Source: Vibrio sp. ED004 (GTDB lineage Bacteria; Pseudomonadota; Gammaproteobacteria; Enterobacterales; Vibrionaceae). From it: a stretch of DNA of 64,000 nt. Position numbers and translations under genes: made by a program. Positions 45,667-54,286 of this stretch are shown here, piece after piece (the first letter of the stretch is position 1; each line of letters starts with the position of its first letter). The stretch lies in NCBI RefSeq assembly GCF_023206395.1, contig NZ_CP066150.1, positions 1,736,001 to 1,800,000 on the forward strand, given 5' to 3'. The notes beneath the pieces were generated by a model, which worked only from the letters and a program-made list of their open reading frames with translations, searched no databases and was not told the DNA's origin.

Positions 45667-46392
45667 TTACGCACACGCTGTGGTGAGTTGTTTTGGTAAA
45701 ATGTCTTTTTGTAACTTCACGTCATACAGTCGGTCAGCGACCAGATCTCGTGTTGCTTCGTCATGGAAGATACCGATGATTGCAGCGCCGCCTGCTTTGG
45801 CTTCTTCAATCAAACTTACGACCACAGCACTGTTGGTCGCATCGAGCGAAGCGGTAGGTTCATCAAGCAGTAAGATTGGGTAATCCACAATAAAACCACG
45901 CGCGATGTTCACACGTTGCTGTTCACCACCAGAAAAGGTTGCAGGTGCCAAGTGCCATAAATGCTCAGGTACGTTTAATCGAGTCAGCAGTAACTTGGCT
46001 CTCTGTTCTGCTTCTTGCGCACAGCCACCCATTTCCAACATAGGCTGCATCACCACTTCCAGCGCACTAATACGTGGAATCACACGCAAGAACTGACTTA
46101 CCCAACCTATGGTGTGTTTACGCACGTTGATGATTTCTCGTGGCGTAGCCTTCGCAAGGTCGAGCATGCTCCCTTGATGCACAATATTAATCGAGCCAGA
46201 ATCCACTAAGTAGTTGGCATATAGCGCACGCAACAGCGTTGATTTACCTGAGCCAGAGTGACCGTGCAGAACCACACACTCGCCACTGTCTACCGAGAAG
46301 TTCGCGCCGGTTAACACCGGCAATTCAACGCCATTTTGGTTGTGCAGCACAAAGGTTTTGCTGACGTTGTTTACGGTTAGTTTGGTATTCAT
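45667..46392 (-). CDS. phnL: PhnL, ATP-binding subunit of the C-P lyase system
   Basis: A 241-residue ABC-type ATPase without a transporter partner, part of the C-P lyase complex. Walker A is [17 protein letters not shown], the signature is [16 protein letters not shown], and Walker B is [14 protein letters not shown] choose the ATG at 46392 (reads [12 protein letters not shown]) because AAGGACGATGAC lies directly upstream; the open frame is 23 codons longer but that part does not match PhnL. The gap to phnK is ten bases. Confidence 0.92.
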   Translation of the reverse strand: MNTKLTVNNVSKTFVLHNQNGVELPVLTGANFSVDSGECVVLHGHSGSGKSTLLRALYANYLVDSGSINIVHQGSMLDLAKATPREIINVRKHTIGWVSQFLRVIPRISALEVVMQPMLEMGGCAQEAEQRAKLLLTRLNVPEHLWHLAPATFSGGEQQRVNIARGFIVDYPILLLDEPTASLDATNSAVVVSLIEEAKAGGAAIIGIFHDEATRDLVADRLYDVKLQKDILPKQLTTACA

Positions 46393-46402
46393 GTCATCGT
46401 CC

Positions 46403-47230
46403 TTAATTCTGCAATACAGAAGAAACCAGCAGTTGTGTGTATGGGTGTTGAGGATCATCAAGCACTTGATCAGTAAGGCCGCTTTCTACTACTTCACTGC
46501 GGCGCATCACCATGAGTCGATGGGCAAGTAAACGAGCCACAGCAAGGTCGTGAGTTACGATCACCACGGCCAATTCAAGCTCTGTGACTAAGCGGCGAAG
46601 AAGATCGAGCAACTTAGCCTGTACCGACACATCCAAGCCGCCAGTTGGTTCATCCATGAAGATCAATTTCGGATGAGTCACAAGGTTGCGAGCTATCTGT
46701 AATCTCTGCTGCATGCCACCAGAGAAAGTCGTCGGCATGTCATCCATTCGATCTGTTGGGATCTCGACATCACCCAACCATTTCGCTGATTTCTCGCGAA
46801 TTTCTCCATAGTTACGTTCACCCACTGCCATCAGGCGCTCACCAATATTGCCGCCCGCTGATACTCGGCCACGCAAGCCATCCATTGGATGTTGATGCAC
46901 CACACCCCACTCTGTGCGCAGCAAATGGCGACGTTGGCTTTCTGCCATTTGGTATAAGTCTTCCAGTTGTGAGATTTGCTTATCCGCATCACCACGCAAG
47001 TAAATCACTTCACCGCTGTCTGGTGTTTGACGGCCAGAAAGTGACTTCAATAAGGTACTTTTGCCTGAGCCAGACTCCCCGACAATACCCAACACCTCAC
47101 CAGGATAGAGATCGAAAGATACATTCTGGAAGCCTTTACCTGGCGCATACAACTTAGTGAGATTAGAGACAGACAGCAGAGGTTGCTCTGACTGATTCCA
47201 TTCGTGTTTCATATTTGTCACCGCGTTCAT
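46403..47230 (-). CDS. phnK: PhnK, ATP-binding subunit of the C-P lyase complex
   Basis: A 275-residue ABC-type ATPase that binds to the PhnJ face of the PhnGHIJ core. Walker A is [19 protein letters not shown], the signature [32 protein letters not shown] includes Walker [36 protein letters not shown] is typical of PhnK. It starts four bases inside phnJ. Confidence 0.94.
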   Translation of the reverse strand: MNAVTNMKHEWNQSEQPLLSVSNLTKLYAPGKGFQNVSFDLYPGEVLGIVGESGSGKSTLLKSLSGRQTPDSGEVIYLRGDADKQISQLEDLYQMAESQRRHLLRTEWGVVHQHPMDGLRGRVSAGGNIGERLMAVGERNYGEIREKSAKWLGDVEIPTDRMDDMPTTFSGGMQQRLQIARNLVTHPKLIFMDEPTGGLDVSVQAKLLDLLRRLVTELELAVVIVTHDLAVARLLAHRLMVMRRSEVVESGLTDQVLDDPQHPYTQLLVSSVLQN

Positions 47231-48183
47231 ACGTTGTTCTCCTCTCTATGACTGCCATCTAACTGTTGGCTGCTTTCTTGCTGCTCACGGCAGTAATCCG
47301 TATCTGAGCAAACAAACATATGTGAGCCTTGGTCATCCATAACCACCTCATCAAGGAAGGTATCCGTAGAGCCACAAATCGCACACGGCTCGTCCCATTT
47401 CTGAACCTCAAACGGGTGATCTTCGAAATCTAAGCTCTGAACCTTGGTGTAAGGAGGAACAGCGTAGATGCGCTTTTCACGACCTGCGCCAAACAGTTGT
47501 AGTGCTGCCATGTTGTCCATTTTCGGGTTATCGAACTTAGGGATTGGCGATGGATCCATGATGTAACGATCATTGACTCGCACTGGGTAAGCGTAAGCCG
47601 TTGAGATATGGCCAAAACGTGCGATGTCTTCATACAGTTTGACGTGCATGATTCCGTACTCTTGCAGCGCATGCATTTTACGAGTCTCAGTTTCACGAGG
47701 TTCAATAAAGCGCAGCGGCTCTGGGATCGGCACCTGATACACCAAGATCTGATCTTCTTGAAGATCAACTTCAGGAATACGGTGACGAGTCTGAATAATG
47801 CTCGCTTCCGTCGTTTTTTCAGTCGTGTTTGCACTGGCGATGGACTTGAAGAACTCACGAATCGACACGGCGTTTGTTGTGTCATCTGCCCCTTGGTCAA
47901 TCACTTTTAGCGTGTCTGGCTGGCCAATTATTGCAGCGGTGATCTGAACACCACCCGTTCCCCAACCATAAGGCATTGGCATTTCGCGCCCACCAAATGG
48001 CACTTGATAACCCGGAATAGAAACCGCTTTAAGCAAAGCACGGCGAATCATGCGCTTGGTTTGCTCATCAAGGTAACCGTAGTTGTAACCCGTCGCACCT
48101 ACTGGGCTTTGAGATGCTGTTTCTTCAGTATTGAATGGCGCTGAATCGTTACCTATCGGTGCATTAAGCGTTGCTGTGTTCAT
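47227..48183 (-). CDS. phnJ: PhnJ, radical-SAM C-P lyase
   Basis: A 318-residue catalytic subunit that breaks the carbon-phosphorus bond using S-adenosylmethionine. The C-terminal cysteine set is CAIC, 21 residues, C, five residues, C, which is the unusual PhnJ iron-sulfur binding pattern and not the CX3CX2C of ordinary radical-SAM enzymes. The N-terminal part has GYNYGYLDEQTKRMIRRALLKA and VPFGGREMPMPYGWGTGGVQITA. It overlaps phnI and phnK by four bases. Confidence 0.96.
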   Translation of the reverse strand: MNTATLNAPIGNDSAPFNTEETASQSPVGATGYNYGYLDEQTKRMIRRALLKAVSIPGYQVPFGGREMPMPYGWGTGGVQITAAIIGQPDTLKVIDQGADDTTNAVSIREFFKSIASANTTEKTTEASIIQTRHRIPEVDLQEDQILVYQVPIPEPLRFIEPRETETRKMHALQEYGIMHVKLYEDIARFGHISTAYAYPVRVNDRYIMDPSPIPKFDNPKMDNMAALQLFGAGREKRIYAVPPYTKVQSLDFEDHPFEVQKWDEPCAICGSTDTFLDEVVMDDQGSHMFVCSDTDYCREQQESSQQLDGSHREENNV

Positions 48184-49286
48184 GACTGACCTCCTTGTTC
48201 GTCATTACCTGGCTGAGCCATCAATTCATCGTGCTCTTTGTGCATTTTTCTCAGCAGTTCCAGTTCTGCTTGGAAATCGACGTAGTGAGGAAGTTTAAGG
48301 TGAGAGACAAAGCCTGCGGCTTCTACGTTGTCTGAGTGAGAAAGGACAAACTCTTCATCTTGTGCTGGGCCATCGACAGGCTCATCGTATTCTGCGGCTT
48401 GCAAAGAACGGTCAACCAACGCCATCGACATTGCTTTACCCTCGGTCGCACCAAACGTTAAGCCGTAGCCACGAGTCAGTTTGGCTTTCTGCTGTTTATT
48501 TCCAACAAAGCCATTGATCATCTGGCACTCTGTCAGTTCAATTTCACCAATATCGATGCTGAAACCTAACTCTTCTGGCTCAATCGATAGCGTTGAAAAG
48601 CCCGTACGAATCTCGCCCGCGAAAGGGTGATTACGACCATAGCCACGTTGGGTTGAGTAGCTCAGTGCCAATAAGAAACCTTCATCGCCGCGCACCAAGT
48701 TTTGTAGACGTGCGCTGCGGTTACATGGATAGTTCACCGGATTCATGGTGATGTCTTCGGGAGCCTGTTGGTCGTCTTCTTCCGTCAACATCATGTCGAG
48801 GTTTTCAAGAATGCCCAACACCTGCGGGCAAGGTTCAGACTCAGTCACATCATGAGTAGGGAGCTGCGGAGTTTCACCTTCAGCAAGCAAACTGAAATCC
48901 AACAGACGATGCGTGTAATCGTAGGTTGGGCCTAAGATCTGACCGCCAGGTAGGTCTTTATAGGTTGCCGAAATACGACGTTCAATTCGCATTGTATTGG
49001 TATCAACGGGTTGAGCAGTAATCAGGGGAGGTAACGTGGTGCGATAAGCACGCAACAAGAAGATAGCTTCAACCAAATCACCGGCTGCTTGTTTGATGGC
49101 CAATGCCGCAAGTTGTTTGTCATAAATGCCGCCTTCCGTCATTACTCGGTCTACCGAACCTGACAGCTGATCTTGAATCTGCTCTACGGTCAGCTCTGGA
49201 AGCTCCGGATTACCGCGACGCTTCTTCGCTTGCAGTTGGTGCGCCAGACTAATGGCCTTTTCTCCACCCTTTACAGCAACGTACAT
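48180..49286 (-). CDS. phnI: PhnI, nucleosidase-type subunit of the C-P lyase complex
   Basis: A 368-residue subunit that, with PhnG, PhnH and PhnL, couples the phosphonate to the ribose of ATP with loss of adenine. It begins MYVAVKGGEKAISLAHQL and includes LARGDEGFLLALSYSTQRGYGRNHPF-like and MSMALVDRSLQAAEYDEPV segments conserved in PhnI. It overlaps phnH by 16 bases and phnJ by four. Length is normal for the family. Confidence 0.95.
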   Translation of the reverse strand: MYVAVKGGEKAISLAHQLQAKKRRGNPELPELTVEQIQDQLSGSVDRVMTEGGIYDKQLAALAIKQAAGDLVEAIFLLRAYRTTLPPLITAQPVDTNTMRIERRISATYKDLPGGQILGPTYDYTHRLLDFSLLAEGETPQLPTHDVTESEPCPQVLGILENLDMMLTEEDDQQAPEDITMNPVNYPCNRSARLQNLVRGDEGFLLALSYSTQRGYGRNHPFAGEIRTGFSTLSIEPEELGFSIDIGEIELTECQMINGFVGNKQQKAKLTRGYGLTFGATEGKAMSMALVDRSLQAAEYDEPVDGPAQDEEFVLSHSDNVEAAGFVSHLKLPHYVDFQAELELLRKMHKEHDELMAQPGNDEQGGQS

Positions 49287-49891
49287 GATGTCGCCTCCAC
49301 TTTAGTTGTACGAGGCAGACACAACACTTGCTGGTCCGCTACAAAGATAAAGTCGACACCTAATGGAAACTTCACCAATAGTTGACGCTCTTTGAGGTAA
49401 GCGACAAAGTCCGCCGGTAATCCGCTAAAAAACGCAGCTTGTTCACTTTGAATACCCGGGCCACTCAGAGATAGCTCAGCTCCAGACGTTAAGCTATCAA
49501 CCTCTATCACAACTGTTGTTGAGGTATCTGGATACTCTTCGTTACCGAGATTGAATGTCAGTTCTGACCAATCAACATCCTGTAGATCTTGTGCTGAAAT
49601 CGCAGCAAAGCTCGCTTGTTGAGTCTGTTCGACAATCGGTGAGCCAACGTGAAACTTGATGTTTTCAGTCACCGCGTGATCAGCTTTTAATGTCGAAGAT
49701 AGCCAGATCGGCGTTGCATTGTCGGCCATGGAAAGCAGCGTTTGAGCGGCTGCACTCATCATTGAACCAAAGCCTTCGCAACGATTTAGTGTTACTACAG
49801 TACCGGGTTCAGACATCGCCTTCAGCAGCAATCGAAAGCACTGCTGACTGTCATGAACCGCATCTTGAAATGCAGGAGAAATCATACTCAT
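49271..49891 (-). CDS. phnH: PhnH, C-P lyase complex subunit
   Basis: A 206-residue subunit of the PhnGHIJ core, with a fold related to PLP-dependent transferases but no cofactor. FQDAVHDSQQCFRLLLKAMSEPGTVVTL opens it as in other PhnH proteins, and LSLSGPGIQSEQAAFFSGLP with FPLGVDFIFVADQQVLCLPRTTKVEA closes it. The gene is separated from phnG by 145 bases holding a tandem repeat, an unusually wide gap within this operon. Confidence 0.93.
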   Translation of the reverse strand: MSMISPAFQDAVHDSQQCFRLLLKAMSEPGTVVTLNRCEGFGSMMSAAAQTLLSMADNATPIWLSSTLKADHAVTENIKFHVGSPIVEQTQQASFAAISAQDLQDVDWSELTFNLGNEEYPDTSTTVVIEVDSLTSGAELSLSGPGIQSEQAAFFSGLPADFVAYLKERQLLVKFPLGVDFIFVADQQVLCLPRTTKVEATSCTLL

Positions 49892-49996
49892 TGAATTCGT
49901 TCTAACCTGTTTAATTCGTTAATCTTATTCTTGAATGCCATGGGGTTCTTAGGCTTGCCCGCAAAGCTTTTTTTTCACTAAGCCAGTTTTCGCCGT

Positions 49997-50055
49997 AGAC
50001 CTAATCTTCTTCGCGAACCTAATCTTCACCACGAACCTAGTCTTCTCCGCGAACC
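49997..50055. repeat. Three tandem 18-bp repeats spanning the phnG stop codon
   Basis: On the minus strand the sequence reads GTTCGCGGAGAAGACTAG, GTTCGTGGTGAAGATTAG and GTTCGCGAAGAAGATTAG in direct succession. Each codes V-R-(G/E)-E-D-stop, so the last six codons of phnG, including its stop, are repeated twice in frame beyond the true end. Confidence 0.9.
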
Positions 50056-50483
50056 ATGGTAAAAAAGTCCACTTTGCTTGATGCCACTTCTTGGCGACGT
50101 TGACTGTCTCGTTCATGTTTCATCGCAGCCAAAGGCTCAATAACTTGTGCGTTGATCACCTCGGCTTGTTGTCCGTTTTGCATCAAGGCATCAACAGCAG
50201 CGGCTAGCTCTGCATGAGGCTTGCTTCGACCCTGTAGATAGCTGTAACCAAGTTCTCCACTTGTTAGCTTGATTACGGCGCGAGTAATCGTGACATCACC
50301 CATGTTGAACTGGCGGCCTGTTGAGCCCATACGTGCACGCACTTGTGCTAAACCAATCTCTGGTTGGCGAACCATGGCGTATTCTGCGTCTAGCCCTAAT
50401 GCTTCCCAGCGCGTTTTTAATTCTGAGAACTGGCTCTGCGCGAGTACTGACATCCACTTTTGTCGCTCTTTCAAAGCTGTCAT
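50037..50483 (-). CDS. phnG: PhnG, C-P lyase complex subunit
   Basis: A 148-residue subunit of the PhnGHIJ core. It begins MTALKERQKWMSVLAQSQFSEL and has the conserved VRQPEIGLAQVRARMGSTGRQFNMGDVTITRAVIKLTSGELGYSYLQGR block. It follows phnF with no gap. Its last codons (VRGED and stop) are part of an 18-bp tandem repeat that continues downstream. Confidence 0.94.
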   Translation of the reverse strand: MTALKERQKWMSVLAQSQFSELKTRWEALGLDAEYAMVRQPEIGLAQVRARMGSTGRQFNMGDVTITRAVIKLTSGELGYSYLQGRSKPHAELAAAVDALMQNGQQAEVINAQVIEPLAAMKHERDSQRRQEVASSKVDFFTMVRGED

Positions 50484-51179
50484 TTAGTGCTCCATTACTA
50501 TTTCGGTTGCGTCGGCACGGGTATTGGAACTTGAGAATTCCGCTATTACTTGAGTGCCTTTAATTACGTTGGTGGTTTTAATTTTGAGTAGCGGTGTACT
50601 GGTGCTGATTTGTAATAAACGACACTCTTCATTGGTTGGGATTTTCGCGCCCACTCGAGTCTCTTTTCGCTCTAAATCAGTATCCAAACCACGCTGAATA
50701 AATTGGTGCAAAGAACCGTTGGTGAAATTTTTTAGAATCGGCCACCACTCCAGATTCGGCAGGTAGTGGTCAATAATGGTTCTCGGTGTATCTCCGGTTT
50801 TTCGCAGGGTACGGATGTGGATAACTTTGCTTCCCTCCTCAATCTTCAAGTAACCCGCAATCTTTGGGGATACATTGATAAGACGAGACTGAAGCACCTC
50901 ACATCTTGGCATCGCACCTTGCTCAATCAGGTTCTTATTGAAATGTGCTCCCGAGTGAAGTCGATAGTCACTTGGCTGACGAATCACCATGTTGCCTTTG
51001 CCTTGATGGCGTTGAATCAAGCCCGCAGACACCAGTTCATCGACTGCGCGGCGAAGCGTGTGACGGTTTACTGCAAAGCGCTCAGCCAATTTGGATTCAG
51101 GTGGTAAGTAATCACCTGGCACAAAGTGGTCTTTCACTTCCTTTTCAAGCTCTGAGGCAATATCTAAGTAAACGGGCAT
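50484..51179 (-). CDS. phnF: PhnF, GntR/HutC-family regulator
   Basis: A 231-residue regulator. The N-terminal winged helix is DYLPPESKLAERFAVNRHTLRRAVDELVSAGLIQRHQGKGNMV, followed by a UTRA ligand-binding domain as in HutC-type GntR proteins. It probably represses the phn genes until a phosphonate or related ligand is bound. Two palindromes of the GTCTAGAC/ATCTAGAT type lie before phnC and before phnF itself, so autoregulation is likely. It sits within the operon between phnE and phnG. Confidence 0.92.
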   Translation of the reverse strand: MPVYLDIASELEKEVKDHFVPGDYLPPESKLAERFAVNRHTLRRAVDELVSAGLIQRHQGKGNMVIRQPSDYRLHSGAHFNKNLIEQGAMPRCEVLQSRLINVSPKIAGYLKIEEGSKVIHIRTLRKTGDTPRTIIDHYLPNLEWWPILKNFTNGSLHQFIQRGLDTDLERKETRVGAKIPTNEECRLLQISTSTPLLKIKTTNVIKGTQVIAEFSSSNTRADATEIVMEH

Positions 51180-51206
51180 AAGAGTTTCCTTTTCTAAAAT
51201 TCAATC

Positions 51207-51222
51207 ACTTATCTAGATAAGT
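51207..51222. promoter_or_regulatory. Candidate PhnF operator before phnF
   Basis: ACTTATCTAGATAAGT is a perfect 16-bp palindrome 28 bases upstream of the phnF start. It shares the CTTRTCTAGAYAAG form with the site before phnC, which fits the GTxTAxAC preference of HutC-type regulators. Confidence 0.7.
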
Positions 51223-51230
51223 TCAGATAA

Positions 51231-51249
51231 ATAGGCATCTAAGATGCCT
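51231..51249. other. Second palindrome in the phnE-phnF gap
   Basis: TAGGCATCTAAGATGCCTA at about 51232-51250 is a 19-base palindrome touching the end of phnE. On the minus strand it could form an RNA hairpin between phnF and phnE and may adjust the relative expression of the two parts of the operon. Confidence 0.5.
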
Positions 51250-52036
51250 AGATAAACTTCTTACGGATGATTTGAGAAACGAAGTCGATAATGCTTACCG
51301 TCACGATAACAATCGACATGATTGCGGCGGTTTGTTGTAGCTGGAAACCTGAGATGGACTGCCAAAGCAACACACCAATACCGCCCGCACCAACCATACC
51401 CACAACCGTTGCCGAGCGAATATTCGACTCTAAGCGATACAGTGAATAGGAAATCCAAAGTGGCATCACCTGTGGAATCACGCCGTAAAGAATCACTTCG
51501 ATTGGGTTTGCGCCTGTCGCTTTCACGCCTTCCATCGGACCGGGTTCAATCGCTTCAATGGCTTCAGCAAAGAGCTTGGCAAGCACGCCAGTTGTGTGAA
51601 TGAACAGCGCCATCACGCCTGCAAATGGCCCTAATCCGACAACTACGACAAACAGCATCGCAAACACCATTTCATTAATAGCGCGTAAACAGTCCATCAA
51701 TCGACGAATTGGAAATGTCACCCAGCTTGGCATCAGGTTTTCAGCACTCAGAATGCCGAATGGGACCGCTAACAGAATCGATAACACGGTTCCCCAAATG
51801 CCCACTTGAATCGTCACTAGCATTTCAGTTAAGTACACATTGCTTTCACTAAAGTCAGCAGGGAAAAAGTCTTTGCCTAGCTGAACCATGTTCTCAGGGT
51901 GTTCAAAGAACATCATTGGTGCCATTTCCGCGCCTTGCCACGCCCAGCTAAGGACCAGTAGTGCTATCACAGCAATCACGCCGTTTTTAATCGACAGCTT
52001 TGATGAAGGCTCGTAACTTTGAGTCATTGCAGTCAT
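51248..52036 (-). CDS. phnE: PhnE, phosphonate ABC transporter permease
   Basis: A 262-residue inner-membrane permease. The cytoplasmic loop [35 protein letters not shown] is the EAA-type motif typical of PhnE, which contacts the ATPase PhnC. About six hydrophobic helices are visible, with a C-terminal [22 protein letters not shown] stretch. It lies 50 bases downstream of phnD. A single full-length gene is present, unlike the frameshifted phnE of E. coli K-12. Confidence 0.93.
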   Translation of the reverse strand: MTAMTQSYEPSSKLSIKNGVIAVIALLVLSWAWQGAEMAPMMFFEHPENMVQLGKDFFPADFSESNVYLTEMLVTIQVGIWGTVLSILLAVPFGILSAENLMPSWVTFPIRRLMDCLRAINEMVFAMLFVVVVGLGPFAGVMALFIHTTGVLAKLFAEAIEAIEPGPMEGVKATGANPIEVILYGVIPQVMPLWISYSLYRLESNIRSATVVGMVGAGGIGVLLWQSISGFQLQQTAAIMSIVIVTVSIIDFVSQIIRKKFI

Positions 52037-52086
52037 TATTCTCTACTCTTTTATTGCGCCGCCAACAGCGGAGCATGGGGATGTGG

Positions 52087-53082
52087 TTAACCTTTCAGCG
52101 CATCAATTTCTGTTTGCAGCTGGTCGATTTCGGCTTGGTATTGCGTCATACGATCGGTTCTCACTTTCTCGCTTAGGTTGCTGTTGTTTTCAGCTTCAAC
52201 TAGCTTCTTGAACGCTTCCATTTGACGAATAGGCAGTAGCTGGTTGTTATCAGTAGCAGCAAAGCCAGACCAAGCCAGTTGATTTAGGTTTTTAAGCTGC
52301 TCTGGCTGTTCGCCGTAACTGACGAAGAAATCACGCGCCTTTTGTTTCAAGCCTTCGTTCAAATCTTTGCGGTAGGTAATTACATCTGATGGAATGAGCT
52401 CTGACTGCCAAACCACCTTAAGCTTGCTAAACAGCTCAGGGTTCTGATCTTCAATGCGAATAAGGCTCATGGTGTGATTAGTTGCGACATCGACTTGGTT
52501 ATTCGCTACGGCCATCACGTTAGCGCCATGGCTTGCGGTCACATTGCGGTGAAAATCATTCGCGGAGATGCCATTGTTGGCAAATGCTTCGAAGTTCGGA
52601 ACGAGAAAGCCCGACGTAGAGTTAGGATCGCCATTACCAAGCTTGAGTGTTTTGTGTTGCTCTAAAACATCTTCAAGTGAGTTGATATTGTCGTTTTCAG
52701 CGTTAACAATCAGTAAGCTGTAATAGCCTTGTAAGCCATCTTCATCGATGTAACGAACAAAGGCTTCAGCGTTTGCACGGTTAGCAGCTTCCATCGCCGC
52801 CTTATTTCCATAGTAAGCAAAATCCACTTTGCCAAAACGCTGCGCCTGAATAATGCCTGCGTAATCAGGTGCAAAATAGGCGTTCACTGGCATGCCTAAC
52901 GCTTTACCTAAGTCATCCAGAAGAGGCTCCCAGCGGCTACGCAAGTTTTGTTGTGCATCGGTAGCTATGATGCCAAAGTTGATCGAATCTTTGGCAAAAG
53001 CGTGACCAGCAGTGAGTGTCGTCATCAACACGGTCGCTAGCGTCACTGCCTTCTTAATTCCTGATTTCATTGAATGAAACAT
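52087..53082 (-). CDS. phnD: PhnD, phosphonate-binding periplasmic protein
   Basis: A 331-residue exported protein with a signal peptide (about MFHSMKSGIKKAVTLATVLMTTLTAGHAFA). INFGIIATDAQQNLRSRWEPLLDDLGKALGMPVNAYFAPDYAGIIQAQRFGKVDFAYYG matches PhnD closely. DPNSTSGFLVPNF is the conserved substrate pocket. It captures aminoethylphosphonate and other phosphonates. The last 30 residues are a coiled-coil-like EIDQLQTEIDALKG. Confidence 0.94.
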   Translation of the reverse strand: MFHSMKSGIKKAVTLATVLMTTLTAGHAFAKDSINFGIIATDAQQNLRSRWEPLLDDLGKALGMPVNAYFAPDYAGIIQAQRFGKVDFAYYGNKAAMEAANRANAEAFVRYIDEDGLQGYYSLLIVNAENDNINSLEDVLEQHKTLKLGNGDPNSTSGFLVPNFEAFANNGISANDFHRNVTASHGANVMAVANNQVDVATNHTMSLIRIEDQNPELFSKLKVVWQSELIPSDVITYRKDLNEGLKQKARDFFVSYGEQPEQLKNLNQLAWSGFAATDNNQLLPIRQMEAFKKLVEAENNSNLSEKVRTDRMTQYQAEIDQLQTEIDALKG

Positions 53083-53099
53083 CTTAAATTCCCTGATAC

Positions 53100-53912
53100 T
53101 TAAAAAGACGCAGCGAGCACGTCGTTAGGTTGAATGTGTGGCGTGTTTGTCGATTTTTTAGAACGATATAGCTCTTCAAGCTGAGGTTTAGTCAGTTCCG
53201 CACTCTTTCCTTCGTAGAACACTTCTCCGTCTTTAAGCGCTATGATGTTTTCGCAATACTTGAGAGCATGGTCGACTTGGTGGAGTGTTACGATGACAGG
53301 AATTCCTTCCTTCTGATTGATGTCCGTAAGCAACTCCATCACGATGCGTGCTGATTCTGGGTCAAGCGAAGCGATAGGCTCATCGGCAAAAATTATTTTG
53401 GCTTTCTGCATCAGCGCACGTGCGATTGCGACACGTTGTTGTTGGCCACCGGATAGGTTGTCAACGTGTTGTCCTGCGAAATCTTCCATACCAACTCGAC
53501 GCAGTGCTTCAAGAGCTTCTCGCTGTTGTTCAACCGTAAAAATACCCGTCAGAGTGCGCCACTTAGGTGTAGAACTCAGCGCGCCAATCAGTACATTGGT
53601 CATCACCGATAAGCGGTTAACGAGATTGAATTGTTGGAAGATGTAACCCGCTTGCGCACGGATGTCGCGGACATTACTGTCTGCCTTACCGTTCGCCTGT
53701 ACCGTTTGGCCAAGCACGTTAATTTGAGAATCCGTGCTTTTATCTCCGATGATCAGACCGCTTAAGTGACGAAGCAGTGTAGATTTACCTGAACCAGACG
53801 GGCCAAGTAGCGCTGTCATCTTACGACTGGTAATCGTCAAATTGATGCCATTCAGTGCCTTGTTCGAACCGAATGTTTTGTTGACCTTCTTAACTTCAAT
53901 GATGTTATTCAT
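53100..53912 (-). CDS. phnC: PhnC, phosphonate ABC transporter ATPase
   Basis: A 270-residue ATPase. Walker A is [19 protein letters not shown], the Q-loop is AGYIFQQFNLVNRLSVMTNV, the signature is NLSGGQQQRVAIARALMQ, and Walker B is IIFADEPIASLDPESA. I choose the ATG at 53912 (reads MNNIIEVKKVNK), which has AGGGAC upstream; the open frame begins ten codons earlier. First gene of the phnCDEFGHIJKLMNP operon. Confidence 0.93.
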   Translation of the reverse strand: MNNIIEVKKVNKTFGSNKALNGINLTITSRKMTALLGPSGSGKSTLLRHLSGLIIGDKSTDSQINVLGQTVQANGKADSNVRDIRAQAGYIFQQFNLVNRLSVMTNVLIGALSSTPKWRTLTGIFTVEQQREALEALRRVGMEDFAGQHVDNLSGGQQQRVAIARALMQKAKIIFADEPIASLDPESARIVMELLTDINQKEGIPVIVTLHQVDHALKYCENIIALKDGEVFYEGKSAELTKPQLEELYRSKKSTNTPHIQPNDVLAASF

Positions 53913-54014
53913 CGTCAATGTCCCTGTTTGATTTAAGGCCACTTTGACGTCTGATTATTAAAGTTACGTGTCGGTTTATTTGCAGAAATGAAATATTTCA
54001 AGGGGTTAGTTAAC

Positions 54015-54028
54015 TTGTCTAGACAAGC
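54015..54028. promoter_or_regulatory. Candidate PhnF operator before phnC
   Basis: CTTGTCTAGACAAG is a perfect 14-bp palindrome 103 bases upstream of the phnC start, with the GTCTAGAC core preferred by HutC-type regulators. It is nearly the same as the site before phnF. Confidence 0.7.
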
Positions 54029-54099
54029 TTAACTCGCTGTTTTAAATACCAAAATCAGGAGAGATTTGAAGGGGAATATCAACTTATATACGGACGTAA

Positions 54100-54117
54100 T
54101 TCACAGTAATTTGACAA
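54100..54117 (-). promoter_or_regulatory. Candidate Pho box before phnC
   Basis: Minus strand TTGTCAA, then four AT bases, then CTGTGAA. Two seven-base direct repeats with a four-base spacer is the PhoB layout, and each half matches five of seven bases of CTGTCAT. No experimental support. Confidence 0.35.
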
Positions 54118-54286
54118 TAAAAAGCTCAATAAACATGGCAACGTCTTGGTGTTCTCCAAGCAATAGATACACACCTCCAATAACTGCTAAATTCACATAC
54201 AAAAAAGCACCCCATAAAGGAGTGCTCAAAGTGATTAAGTGTTTAATTTCAAAGCGATGTGAATATCGCCTCAGCACAATCTATGT

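Larger units (their letters stand above)
53913..54286 (-). promoter_or_regulatory. phnC promoter region
   Basis: This 374-base region has no gene. On the minus strand it holds a candidate Pho box, then a palindromic operator, then about 100 bases of AT-rich leader before phnC. A weak hairpin with AGCACCCC and GGAGTGCT near 54208 could close the neighbouring MFS gene. Confidence 0.5.
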
